Of a DNA stretch of 64,000 nt, positions 10,124 to 21,662 are shown piece after piece; positions within the stretch are counted from its first letter, which is position 1; each line of letters starts with the position of its first letter. The notes beneath the pieces were generated by a model that worked only from the letters and a program-made list of their open reading frames with translations, did no database searches and was not told where the DNA came from. Source of the DNA: Onchidella celtica (lineage: Eukaryota; Mollusca; Gastropoda; Systellommatophora; Onchidiidae). Location: the NCBI GenBank assembly GCA_963931925.1, contig OZ007573.1, positions 34,888,807-34,952,806 on the forward strand, given 5' to 3'. The position numbers and the translations under genes were made by a program.

Positions 10124-13100
10124 TCTGTGATGGCACTGGGAGATCACACAATCATGAGGGTTTCACAGGAACGCCGATCCGTCTATTGGTTTTGCTGATT
10201 AGAACAATGAACCAAAAATCAAATTCACCGATCGTCAGTTTTACCTGCTGTGTGTGGACCCAGTCATAGCTCTAACGAAATATATCAATGAAGATACTTT
10301 ACAAAATGTAATCACAAACGTAACTTTTGTGCATTTTGATAAACTGGATAAAGAAATGTAAATTTTCATTCTCTAAGAGAAATTGCTTAACAACAACGAA
10401 TCCTGGAATTATTAACTTTATATTCAATTTAGATTTAGCGTAGGTTCATGCTGCTACTGTGTACTTCTTTTCATTCTTCTTCCAGAGTTGCTGGTAACAT
10501 TTGTTTGGGGACCGTTAGGTCATTCAAGTTTATGCCGTAAGCCCGTTAAAGATGGTCCACTGGACGCGATTCAAATGATCAATTCCTTGATTGTGATGAT
10601 GACATCTATTATGATACTGACAGATATAGTCACATGCAGGTATTTTGCAAATTATAGTCATCTCTGAAATTAAGACATTTTGGGGAGAGGGGAGGGGGGT
10701 CCTTAAAGTTTCCTTGTAGTGTTGGCCCATTATTTAACTAAATGAAAACTGGAGTTTTGCGTCTTAGTGAGAGGAAATCACTACAGTGGTGTATTATTAG
10801 AGATCAAATGGTTTCTTTCCCAAACTGGTTTGTAATCTTTATAAAATTGATTCATTCTGAGAGATGACAACGAAACCTTTTTTTTAGTAAAATAATATAA
10901 AGATCTAAATTTTGGTAATTCTGTTTCAGTGCAAATCTAAACCTTTTTATTAACTTAGACACTGAAAGAAAATAAAACGCTATTCTTTTTTTTACTTTGT
11001 CATAATTTATATCGAATCTGTCCTTTATATCAGAACCAGTTTCATAATAGTGTCATTATGAGGACGTTAGGTATACCCTTAACCCGGCTATTCCTTTAAG
11101 AATGCTATATCATCCGAGCATTTCAGATGTATAATTTTCTGTGCGAGTGGCTGACTATTACGATTTATCACAGAAAATAAGTCTCAATCACTTATTTAAA
11201 TAACCATAAATTGAAAAAGATTGCTATGGATTAGTTTTCTTTTCATAACCTGGAATGGTTCTGTGTTTGAGATATTTAAAACGTAATATCTGGTTACATT
11301 TTGATTTTGACTCATTACACATAAAATGCATGTTTTTTTGCAGAGTTGTAACTCCGAAATTACCCCCCCCCCCCCCACAAGCAAGAAAAGGCTACAAGTG
11401 TCATAAAATATGCGGACTGGCCTCGGGCAGCGAGACTCCCCTAGATTTAGAGCTCCTAGGCTTTCTTCTACCTAGCCTAATGGGTAAAATCCGGCACTGA
11501 CGAAAACTATCATGACAATCAGAGAAGCTCCAAATAAGTAATGCTGGTCATTTACTACAGTTTTACCAAGTAGAATCATAAGACTGATCTGAAAATGAGA
11601 ACACATTTAAATTCCCATATAACTGAATCTGAAGAACTACAACCTTGTAGACATCCTTTCCAAAGATCAATGGGGAAAAGGTGACACTAGTGACGGGCGC
11701 AAAGTGGCCGTTATCGCGCCGACATGTCGTTAAACTCAAACTCTAAACAAACCTAAAGATCGATGGCGTTTTAACTATAGAGGGGCTGGTGGGTCGCGCG
11801 CCGTGGGAGCAAACAGAGTGGAGGGGGAGGGTGTGACACTACGATTTGAAAAGGTGGAAGAACAAAGTTTTCAAATGGGAGAATACACGAAATGAGTAGT
11901 TAATCTCGTCTCTGCGTGACACTTTCCTAACTTTACACTGCCCTGATTTCTCTGGCTTCAACTCTTGAAGCGCTACTTGCTGGTACATCTTTTGCGAGGG
12001 CGCAAACTACACCTAGGGTAAGTACCCCCAATGCCATTTTGCACACGTTATCACATTAAGATTAGCGTGCGCACAATCCGTCTAAAAACTCAAACGAGAA
12101 CCCGATCTAGAATAGACTAACTTTGTGTATAAAGCAGCTAAAGCAGTCAAACGAGTTTTTTGGGTGGTTACAAAGACAGTGTAACCCAAAAAACTAACGT
12201 AAATATTCCAGGTCTAGATCTAATACATTTGTATTAATGATTTTTTGAAAACTTTTTTTTTTTTTTTTGGTTCATAATGACAAAATTAAGGGATCTATAG
12301 AGAAAACGTGCAATTTCTTATGCTGACAACTTCCACCCTAGACTAAACGACCGGCCGTTCATATAACCTGTTGTTTTTTTTTACCGACTCAGACATGCCC
12401 ATAACCTGCACGGAACAGCATTAAAACAATGATGTGTGATCCTTTTAACTGTGTGTGCCAATAACCGATATCTATCGGTTCTTCCTCTGGTCACATTTAT
12501 GCCAATCACCGATAAATCGGTGCACAAGAATGCTAGGCTATTTTGTTTTGGGAAAAGAAAAAAGAAAAAAAAGAATCACTATTGATGTTGCTGCAATTTG
12601 TCTTCACCTCCCGCATTATTTTCTTCCTGTACCGGTATTGACAAACGTGATTCACTCATGTCACAACCGATACTTGCCTCTGGAAGCGATTAAAACCATG
12701 GTGTGAAGTTGTCGCGAACGGGTTGAAATGGCAGAAACTGTGTGAGAACAGTAAATGAGTAAACGAAGGGGGATAACCAAAACTTTAAGGTCTGGCTGGG
12801 TATAATAAGTTATGGTCTAAAATGTTTTCCCTTTGCAAGTTGACCAGGAATTAATCTAAAAATTCACAAACTGGATGAATGTTTAACAACATTTTTATGG
12901 TTATTTTTTCTTTATCCTTTCTGTGCGCGTCCTAGTTCCTTATTTTCAATAGAATGTTAATGTGTCGAACGTCTCGAGCCAAGGAATTGGACAGTTTACA
13001 AAAACTAGTTTATATAATACAGTATTCAAAAGATATTTTAAAAAGCTGGCAGTGGACTTGTGCCAATTTTTATAATTTGCACAAACCTGTTTGCCAGATC

Positions 13101-14063
13101 TAAGTACGATGAGCTCTTACCTTGCTCTTTTGGATACATTAATTTAATTGCTACTTGTCTACGATGTCTACAAAAGTCGTGCAATCTAAAAATAAAAATA
13201 AATTGCACTTCAAAAAGATTTAAACAATAAAAGCCAGCTTTTCCCTTTCGAGCCAAGGCCACAGTCGGTTCTTGTAGTTAGCAGCTTTGAATGTTCTGCC
13301 AGTATTTGACTAAATTATCTCCAACCCTTCTCTCCCAACCCCCACCCACTCCTTTTCGGAGAAATAATGGGCGCTGGTCAGCTGAATCTGAATAGATGTA
13401 TCGCAAGTGGACGTCTCAAACAAAAATATCTAAAAAATTATTGTAGCTGTATTTTCCTCATGTGTTTCACGCATTTCGTCCAGCAGTCAGATTTGAAAGA
13501 TTTGCCTAGGATACAGAAAGAGCTCTGGAACGTTTTTCATACCAATTTTCGTTCCAAATTTCTCGTGCAAACGAAAATGTTTGCCCCGTCTTTTGGCCTA
13601 CAGTTTATGTTCCCCTCTCTTCGTTCCTCATGACTACACCTGACCATGGGCGAAAAAAGACACTTACGGTTACTTCTTGTTCAACCGAGTACACAAATAT
13701 TTAGAGTGCCTCATGAAGCACCAATCTCTCTAATGCCTCCCCCCCCCCCCCTCCCCAAAAAGCTGTCTCTAATAAAAATTGCTGAACTAAAAACCTGATT
13801 TAAAAATAATTCAAGAAGTGTTTTATCACTAAAAACGACTGATAAATTAATGTTCAAATAGTTTTCGGGTAAAATATTTCCAACACAGAAAACTGGTCAC
13901 CATGTTGCATAAGATTTTCATCAAAACCTGCGATGTTAATTTTAAATACAGGGCAAGCACGACCTGATTACGGATCGTCCACAAGAACCGTTTAGGAACA
14001 GATTTTGTGCATTAATGTAGCAGAGTTTCCAACTTTGAAGGTAAAACCTAACAAAACGTTACT
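10124..14063. other. Intergenic region upstream of the second receptor
   Basis: No reading frame here has recognisable domains. Notable minor features are a C-run at about 11364-11377, a stem-loop-capable inverted repeat near 12151-12194 (GTTTTTTGGGT...GTAACCCAAAAAAC), the twin CCGATA palindromes listed separately, and a C-run near 13740. Confidence 0.5.
12463..12522. repeat. Two adjacent ACCGAT palindromes
   Basis: AACCGATATCTATCGGTT at 12463-12480 has perfect 8-bp arms around TC. CACCGATAAATCGGTG at 12507-12522 has perfect 7-bp arms around AA. The shared ACCGAT half-site and the 26-bp gap suggest paired dimeric binding sites or small hairpins. A third ACCGATA half-site lies near 12666. No neighbouring gene is recognised. 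Confidence 0.4.
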
Positions 14064-14071
14064 ACTACAAT

Positions 14072-15358
14072 CAGGGCTGCGGAGTCGGAGCCGGAGCCGG
14101 AGCCGGAGAGTTTTTTGCTGGAGCCGGAGCCGGAGCCGGAGCCAGAAAAAAAAATTGCTGGAGCCGGAGCCGGAGCCGGAGCCAGACAGAAATAATTTAG
14201 CTGGAGCCGGAGCCGGAGCCGGCTCCGGCTCCAATTCAATATTAATATTTAAAAAATGTTATTTCATATTTTAAATGTATATAATGCACACTATCCAGAT
14301 TTTTTTGCTGTGATAGAAAGTATGGGAAGAATTAAGGCCGAAAATGTTTGGGAAATAATTCCCAAATATCCAGAGATGGTGCGAGAAGTTTGCAATATTT
14401 TATCATCAATGCCTACTACTCAGGCGTCAGTAGAGGGTCTTTTTTCGACCCTTAAAATTTTGAAAAGCGACTTGAGGGCCAGTTTAAAAGAAGATGTCCT
14501 GAGCGCAATTCTTTTCCTGAGAGTTAACAAGTATTGACAAGTAATATGATGATAATATGATGCCCCTTTTGGTAATAACATTACCTGTTGTACTTTTATT
14601 TTACTTTTTTAAGTACATTGTCATTAGTAAGACATGTATAACATTTTTGTTCCTCAATCAAGTATGCAAAGACAAAATCTGTTGTGTTATCTACTTGATT
14701 GCATTAATCTAGTCAAAAAATGAGAGCTGTGTGGTTGTTGTTTTTTTTAATTATTCTTTACCCACTCCCACCCCCTTGTTTTTATTGGTAAAAAATTTAA
14801 AACCATGTTTTTCCTTTCTTAAAGCACAAATGATAATACATGTAGATTGAATCTTTTTTTTTTTCAAATATCTGTACAAGCAAACCATAGATCTAATCGA
14901 TCTTTTTTTCATATTTTAAGCTAATGTGATTTATTTTATGTTGGACTCTCAATCACAAAAATATGTTTTACATCTCGTCTTGTTTAAGGCCATTTTGGTC
15001 ATGCATTATTAAATAAGTAATCTTGTTTTATGATTACTGCAATTAAAAATATTTTGCTTGAACTTTACCTATGATTGTCTGTTGTTCTTTTTTAAACATT
15101 TGTCATGTCTTTCTTGTTGATTTTATGTAGCAGTTATTTTTGCATTCGTGCCCTCATAATTTTATGACTCTCCGAGTTAGAACCGGAGCCGGAGCCGGAA
15201 AGTTGGAGCCGGAGGGTTTTTTGCTGGAGCCGGAGCCGGAGATCAGAATTAACCTGGAGCCGGAGCCGGAGCCGGAATTTAGAATTGGCCTGGAGCCGGA
15301 GTTGGAGCCGGAGCCGGAGCCGGAGCCGGAATTTTTTTTGTCCGGCTCCGCAGCCCTG
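14072..15358 (+). mobile_element. hAT DNA transposon, internally deleted, with GGAGCC-rich ends
   Basis: The ends are CAGGGCTGCGGAG on the left and CTCCGCAGCCCTG on the right, a perfect 13-bp inverted repeat that continues imperfectly. An exact 8-bp target duplication ACTACAAT flanks it (14064-14071 and 15359-15366), diagnostic of the hAT superfamily. Inside both ends are arrays of GGAGCC/GGAGCCGGA (14083-14233 and 15182-15350), probably subterminal transposase-binding repeats. Near 14206-14232 the array reverses orientation and can form a GC-rich hairpin. Only the C-terminal part of a transposase remains (14256-14537), so it is not autonomous. Confidence 0.92.
14256..14537 (+). pseudogene. 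hAT transposase C-terminal dimerisation fragment (93 aa)
   Basis: The frame contains ENVWEIIPKYPEMVREVC followed by MPTTQASVEGLFSTLKILKS and ends in LKEDVLSAILFLRVN. The order (P-x-T-Q-A-S-V-E-x-x-F-S-x-L-K, then a hydrophobic helix with an L-R-x-N end) is that of the hAT C-terminal dimerisation domain. The BED finger, DDE catalytic D residues and insertion domain are absent. The apparent ATG is internal to the ancestral protein, so this is a deletion remnant, not a start. It could at most make a dimerisation-only fragment. Confidence 0.8.
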
Positions 15359-15736
15359 ACTACAATATCCATTCTGTCCGTTGACTTATAAATTAATTAT
15401 CGCTAAAGGTCTTGGACTGGACTTTTGCACTTCCGACCGCAAGGGCCGAATTATAGATTTAGTGCCATTTAATTGTTCAACGGCAAGAACTTGGATTGTG
15501 ACACCTATGTTTAGCAATGCACAGTAATGTATGACAGGGCCACTAATGAGCTGCAGCGACGTCAACAACTCTGAATGTCAAAACTATTTAACAATACAGG
15601 GTGTTTTTTTTTTTATTGCCGCATTCTAAAATATACAATACCGATGTTCTATGCGAGTTACTGGTTAACCTAATGGTATTTAATTGCGGAAAGTGCCAAG
15701 TGGGTTTGAGGTTCGGATCGTTGTTGTTTTTTTCTT

Positions 15737-15776
15737 GGGGGGGGGGGGGAGCGAGAGAGAGAGAGAGAGAGAGAAA
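15737..15776 (+). repeat. G-run followed by a GA dinucleotide repeat
   Basis: About a dozen G residues then (GA)n. Polypurine tracts like this can form triplexes or quadruplexes and are prone to length errors. Confidence 0.8.
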
Positions 15777-15923
15777 GGTGGCTTTACAGAGCCTATTGGC
15801 GCCGCCTGTCTCGGAAGTTCTGAAATGTACGGGACTGGCAATGGGTGGTACACATGCTACTTTGAGTCGCAGTAGCGTCACTTTTTTTTTACATCTAGGC
15901 GAATGAATGAAGATGCGTACATA

Positions 15924-16055
15924 GGCCACACCCGAGCTTATTGAACAGTGTACACAGGACACACCCGAGCTTATTGAACAGTTTACACAGGCCACACCCG
16001 AGCTTATTGAACAGTGTACACAGGCCACACCCGAGCTTTTTATTGAACAGTGAAC
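15924..16055. repeat. 33-bp tandem repeat, four copies
   Basis: The unit begins GGCCACACCCGAGCTTATTG and ends AACAGTGTACACA. Four copies occur, with single-base differences and a small T-insertion in the last. On the minus strand it would encode a repeating GVxCVHCSISS pattern because 33 is a multiple of three, but there is no gene context. Confidence 0.9.
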
Positions 16056-16247
16056 GGGAAACATGAAAACTAAGACACGATTACAACACGACAGCAAGTC
16101 CCAAGTGCGTGCCTAACTTAATCAAAATTGATATTTTAGGTAAATTGAACTAAAAACCCTCAAAAGGAAATATGAAACAGTAGCAATTCGCCCACTTTGA
16201 ATGGGAAGGTTCTATGTACACTCTTTGGCTGAGCCGAGTTACTACTT

Positions 16248-16392
16248 CCACGGGCCTTCTTCATTGTGTGTCCACGGGCCTTCTTCATTGTGTGTCCACG
16301 GGCCTTCTTCATTGTGTGTCCACGGGCCTTCTTCATTGTGTGTCCACGGACCTTCTTCATTGTGTGTCCACGGGCCTTCTTCATTGTGGGTC
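16248..16392. repeat. 24-bp tandem repeat, six copies
   Basis: The unit CCACGGGCCTTCTTCATTGT plus GTGT repeats six times with one or two substitutions. The length is a multiple of three, so both strands show long repetitive open frames; these are by-products of the repeat, not genes. It lies inside the large tandem array. Confidence 0.9.
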
Positions 16393-17851
16393 AGGTATCA
16401 AGCAGAATCGATGAGTAATTTATAAGTATTTCTAAAAAAAAGAAAAAAAATCTTTGCTCTAAAAGCTATGATCATATAATGCTTTGCACTTCAATCTCCG
16501 ATTTCTCAAAAGTTCACGGAAGGGAGAGCCTTGCTATTTTAAGGGGATGAATTGTGCTCCAAAAGTGGCAAGACAAAACAACTGCATTGTTAAAACTGAC
16601 GACTGTTAACATGCTACATGGACATCATTCTCGAACTTTGAGAGCCAGACAATCATTGTCCAACATCACAGAAGCAGAAATGATGCAACGGTAACAAGTG
16701 AAATAATATGAAATGCTCAGATTTACTCGCCGTACGCTATGCTACACTGTGCAAAAGACATTTCTGAATCACTCCCCAAACCTTGCGTGCCAGACCACTG
16801 TTTCAATGGTGCAATGTTGAAAATTAGTAATTCTTTGGCGGTTCACAAAGTGCAACATTTTCCTGTTCAAATTTTAAGAGTCAACCTAAATTTCTTCTTA
16901 AATTGCCAACACATAAAATGATGTTCAGTGCTCCAGTATTCTGCATGCTTTGCCCAAGCTTCGGTTGCCAGACAAGGATTCAGCAGCACAGAGCTCAGAT
17001 TTCAAGCTGCAAGTCGTCAAAGTGATAAATGACGTCCAGCACGTTTGCGTGAGCACAAACGGTCCACTAGTTGGAAAGACTAGGAACCGCACACCCAACT
17101 TTACTGTACAAGACATGTACTAAGGTGCATAAACTTAATTGGCTTTGGACATTTAATGACTGAAAGTGGAAATCAACATCCCCACCCCAAAAATATGTAA
17201 CTGGGTTTACCTTACATTTTTAACTGAAACTTTGTGTGCATCCTCAATATATACACTTATTTTTCTATAGAAAATGGTAAGTGTTGAATGCCAAGGTGCA
17301 TGTGTGCTTTCCTCACAAGCGCGCAGAAGCAAAAAAAGCCACGTCTTAACTGTGAACTAGGAAAATGGGCAGAAAATCTCCATTTCCAAAACGTCCAAAA
17401 TTTCATCCATCACAATGGTCATTTTGAGCACATTGGAAGGGATTGAACTGCACATTTTGTCCGTAAGTCGAAGAAATGTTTTTATTAAAAGGATTCTTTG
17501 GACGAAACTAGACGCCCTGGGATGTGCTTTATAAAAATCAAAGCTCGGCCATTGAGCGAAATACTTCAAACTGCTTAGCACTAAACATTTATTCATAGCA
17601 CTGAACATGTTATTCAAAATTAAATTGGTAAACTGGTTGGGAAACAGCCAAGGACTGCAAAACAGTACGACACGAGCCTCGCCGGAACAATACATTTTCT
17701 GAAATTTGATCGACATCCATAATTATCTTCAGGTTCTGTGATATTGAAACACATTTTTTTTTTGTTTTGGTCACCTTAGGAATTACCTCTAGCACTTTCC
17801 TAGGAAAAATAGAACAGTATACTTTCCCAAGGAAAATACTCCCTCCATGTG

Positions 17852-18904
17852 CAGGGGCGAGGCTTCCTCATAGTCAAATAATCAGTGATTACCCTTCGAA
17901 TATTAATTCTAGAATTACTACGCTTTTCAGATCGAGCCAAACTCCAAGTCCATTTACTCAGTTCAGCATTCTTGCAGTTCTTGCTATATTGGGTTTGTTG
18001 TTATAGTCTAACACCCCTCACCGAAAAGCATCTTTGTAGGGACCTACACCATATGAACTGGTCCAAAATCAGTGATTAACAAAGACGAAGAAGACTTGAC
18101 TTCACCCAGAAGCTAGCTTGAGCATAGCCTGTTTTCGTCAAAGCGGCGCCGCAGACAGCAAAATTAGTGGGAGAAAGAAATAGGTTTATAATCAAGGTTT
18201 GACCTGATTTTACGTACTTATGCAGGTTTTTCCCTATGCGGTCGTTTTCATCCCAATCGAAAGGTAAAGAGTAGAGTGAAACTGTGTGGATCTTTTTTTT
18301 TTCTGTTTGAGGTAATCTAAGAATAATTTACTCTACGCACAGCAAGAGCTATCAAAGAATAATAATTATTATAGTCTAGATATAACTGTGATCAAAATCA
18401 GTCGAACGTATTAAGAACATCAATTTACTTGACAGGTCGCTTGAACCTAAACCGCAACGGCAGATAGCCACTTCTCCGAAAGCGCTATACATTGTTGTGT
18501 CACAGAGATGCCAGTTAAGCACTTTCTACCATTTAATGTTAATGGGTTCTTTCCGAGAAACTTTATGAGATGGTAGAATAACCAAATCTCTGGCTATGAA
18601 TATGACAATGAAAACGTGCCGTTCAAATTATATTTTTAAAAATGGGTGAAAAATATGCGTTTATAAGTCTGTTAGTATGAATTAATAGTTTTTCAGATTA
18701 GTTTGGCCTGTAAATTGCTGCATTCCTGTCCTGTCGACAAGAATAGTCCGCTCTTCAGATTTTTGCCGTGCCTAGCAACCGTTTCATTGTTTTAGTCGCT
18801 GCATTTATGATTATGTGAATATGATGTAGCGATACGTCCTATTATGAGGATCTTACTAGCTTAAATTCTGATTATCTTCTGCAGAGGGCCACGCTTCGCC
18901 CCTG
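17852..18904. mobile_element. Non-autonomous hAT transposon (1053 bp) with exact 8-bp TSD
   Basis: Left end CAGGGGCGAGGCTT, right end ACGCTTCGCCCCTG, an inverted repeat with few mismatches. TCCATGTG flanks both ends (17844-17851 and 18905-18912), an exact 8-bp target duplication. The flanks join to the same order of sequence found uninterrupted in the second copy of the tandem unit near 20960-21070, giving an 'empty-site' paralogue inside the window. No transposase frame, so it would be moved in trans. Confidence 0.92.
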
Positions 18905-21662
18905 TCCATGTGTCATTTCCCTAGGGAAAAAATATACCTCAGCCAGGAGATAAGTTTTACTCGGCCTATCATGCGGAAGGCCAAAGGAAGTATTGGACCT
19001 TTTCCATGCGGAATTTTCATTCTATTTCCCTGTGCACGCGAACGTGTTTGGCCGAGGTTTTGGTTCCTTCTTCCCGCTTCTCAGAAGTACGCGTGTCCGT
19101 GGCATAATGAATACTAGAACTAGAAGTGCCTGATAAAATCAGCTACGGAACAAAACTATCCATACAGTAATTAACTCCTCTGGTGCCGGTCTCGATCAGA
19201 AAAAAAAAACTGGCCACAAACTGCAATTTGCTTTTAAGATGTTCAAGTAAGGCAAAAATAGTATAGTTGTTTATTACCAAAACATTCAGTATTTATTATT
19301 TTGTTCCAAACAGCTATAGGCAAAAAAAAAAAAAAAAGGGATAAAATATTTCGAACATGGAACTTGGCAATGTATCGTTTGTGTAGAAATGCACCGCGAT
19401 ATTAAAAACAATTTCCCTCAAATCCAGGTTATACATGATTAGGCTACTCATCTTGTACAAGAAACGTTGGAACAGTTGTGCTTTGCTGTATAGAGCACTG
19501 TGTCCTGTAGTGGATAGAGCAGTGTTTCTAACTTTGATATATCAGACAATCTAACAATGCAAAGTTACCACTGCGATATCCTCTTTGCTGACTCAAAAGT
19601 TTAGCCCTTGGGTATAGGATTTTGCACTTCCGCCTACACAGGTCAATTTAAGTATTGGTTTAAAGTGCCAGTGTTGAGCTGCTGCGGCAACAGCTCTGAA
19701 TGTCAAACAATGTTTAACAATGCAGGGCTGGGTGTTGTGGTGGCACTGTTGAGTGCAGCGACGACAACACTGAATGCCAAACTCTGTTTAACAATACAGG
19801 GTTGCGTGTGCTGCATTCTAAAGTTGTATTATATGCCATATTGGCGCTCTGTGAGCGTTTTGTCACTATTTAACAATGGCATTCAACAGCACCAAGTGTC
19901 GATTTGGGGTTTGGGTTCGCTAGACTTTTCTTTTTGGGCCATTTACACGATTTATTGACGTCGACGATCTTTTAAGTTTTGAAAGTTATCTGCGATGGTG
20001 GAATAGGCCTAAGCCTAAATGTTGAAAATTCATAATTCCTTGGCGGTTACTGAAGTGCAATATCTTCCTGTTCGAATTTTAAGAGCGTCAACTTTTTCTT
20101 CCTAAATTGCCAGCACACAAAATGAAATTCAGTGCTCCAGTAATCTTCATGCTTTTTTCTCCAAGCTTCGGTTGCCAGACAAGGGTCCAGCAGCACAGAG
20201 CTGAGGTTTCAAGCTGCAAGTCATCAAACTGATAAATGACGTCCAGCACGTTTGAGCGCGAAAGGTCCACTAGTTGGAAACTACAAACCGCACATCCACG
20301 TTTACTGTACAAGACTGGAGTATGATAAAATGCACCTTACTCAAAATGCCTAAACTTAACTGGTTTAGGATATTCAGCGGTTGAAAGTGGGAATCAACAC
20401 CCCCCCCCCCCCCAAAAAAAAACTTACACTTTTACCTGAAAATTGGTGTGCACCCTCAATATATACTCGATTTTTCTACCAGAAAATGGTAAGTGCTGAA
20501 TGCCAAGGGCCACGTGTACTTTTCTCGGAAGCGCGAAGAAGCGAAACCAGCCACTTGTTCTTGTGAACTAGGAAACTGGGCAGAAAATCTCTATTTCAAA
20601 AACGTCCGGTTTTTCATTCAACACAATGGTCATTTTTGGGCACAATGGAAAAGACTGAATTGATTTGTCTTCACAAGTCGACGACATTTTTACTAAGGAT
20701 TCTATGGACAAAGTTGGGCCGTCATGGTAAGAGCTTTAAACGATCGACGCATTGCGATTGAGTGAAATACTTCAAACTGCATAAATCTGAACATTTGAAG
20801 ATTAAAATTTATAAATTGGCTGAAAAAAGTCAAAGGCTGCAAAATAACAGTACGACATCGAGCCCACTTGGACAATACATTTTCAGAAATTTGATCGACA
20901 TCCACAATTATCTTCAGGTTCTGTGATATTGAAATACATTGTTCATCTTTTCCCTCAGGAATACCTCTTGCACTTTCCCCAGGAAAAATAAAACAAAGTG
21001 TACTTTTCCGAGGAACAAAACATCCACTACATGTGTTAAATTCCTAGGAAAAATGCATTGCAGCTAGGATATAAGATTTTATTCGGCGTAACTTGCGGAA
21101 GACCAAAGGAAGTATTGAACGTTCTTAATGCTGATTTTCGTTCCATTTCCAACGTGTGTGCAAATGTGTTTGGCCTAGGTTTTTGTTTTCTCAGATGTAA
21201 TTTGTCCACGGAGTGATGACTAGAAGTGCCTGATAAAATTAAGTACACCATATTTTTCAGTGCTTCCAGCAGCCAAGAAAGGAATTCGAGGAAATTTGTC
21301 CGGGTCCAGGGCAGCGCCCTGGTAGGGGGTTTTCATGTCCCCCTGAAGCCGAAGAAAAATTTAAAAAATAGAGGGTAAAAAATCTAAATCTGAGCATGTT
21401 GTAGGGCCAATTAAACATCAATATAACTACAATTTATACACACATTTTAAAACAATACTCACCATTCATAGTCATCACTGTGAAACATCTTTTGGTTTAG
21501 CATCTTTAGTTGTTTTGGTCGGGGTTGTCTCATTGTCATCTTCAGTAACCAGGTCACATCAATTCACACTAATATCTACACATTTATACCCTAGAAGTCT
21601 TTCATTACCAATTCACACATTCACACTATTTACACAGTTTTATGCAGTAGCATTGAGCAGTT

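Noticed and set aside
13992..14274. Open frames with EPEPEP / GSGSGS repeats at 13992-14274 and again at 15140-15391
   Set aside because: They are translations of the GGAGCC arrays at the hAT ends, open in several frames on both strands.
15588..16097. Minus-strand 169-codon frame with repeated GVxCVHCSISS
   Set aside because: It runs over the 33-bp tandem repeat and simple sequence; no start context or homology is recognised.
15924..16392. CRISPR-like repeat arrays
   Set aside because: The units are adjacent with no unique spacers, and the genome is animal.
16160..16425. Frames with KKARGHTM or HGPSSLCV repeats
   Set aside because: Artefacts of the 24-bp minisatellite, open on both strands.
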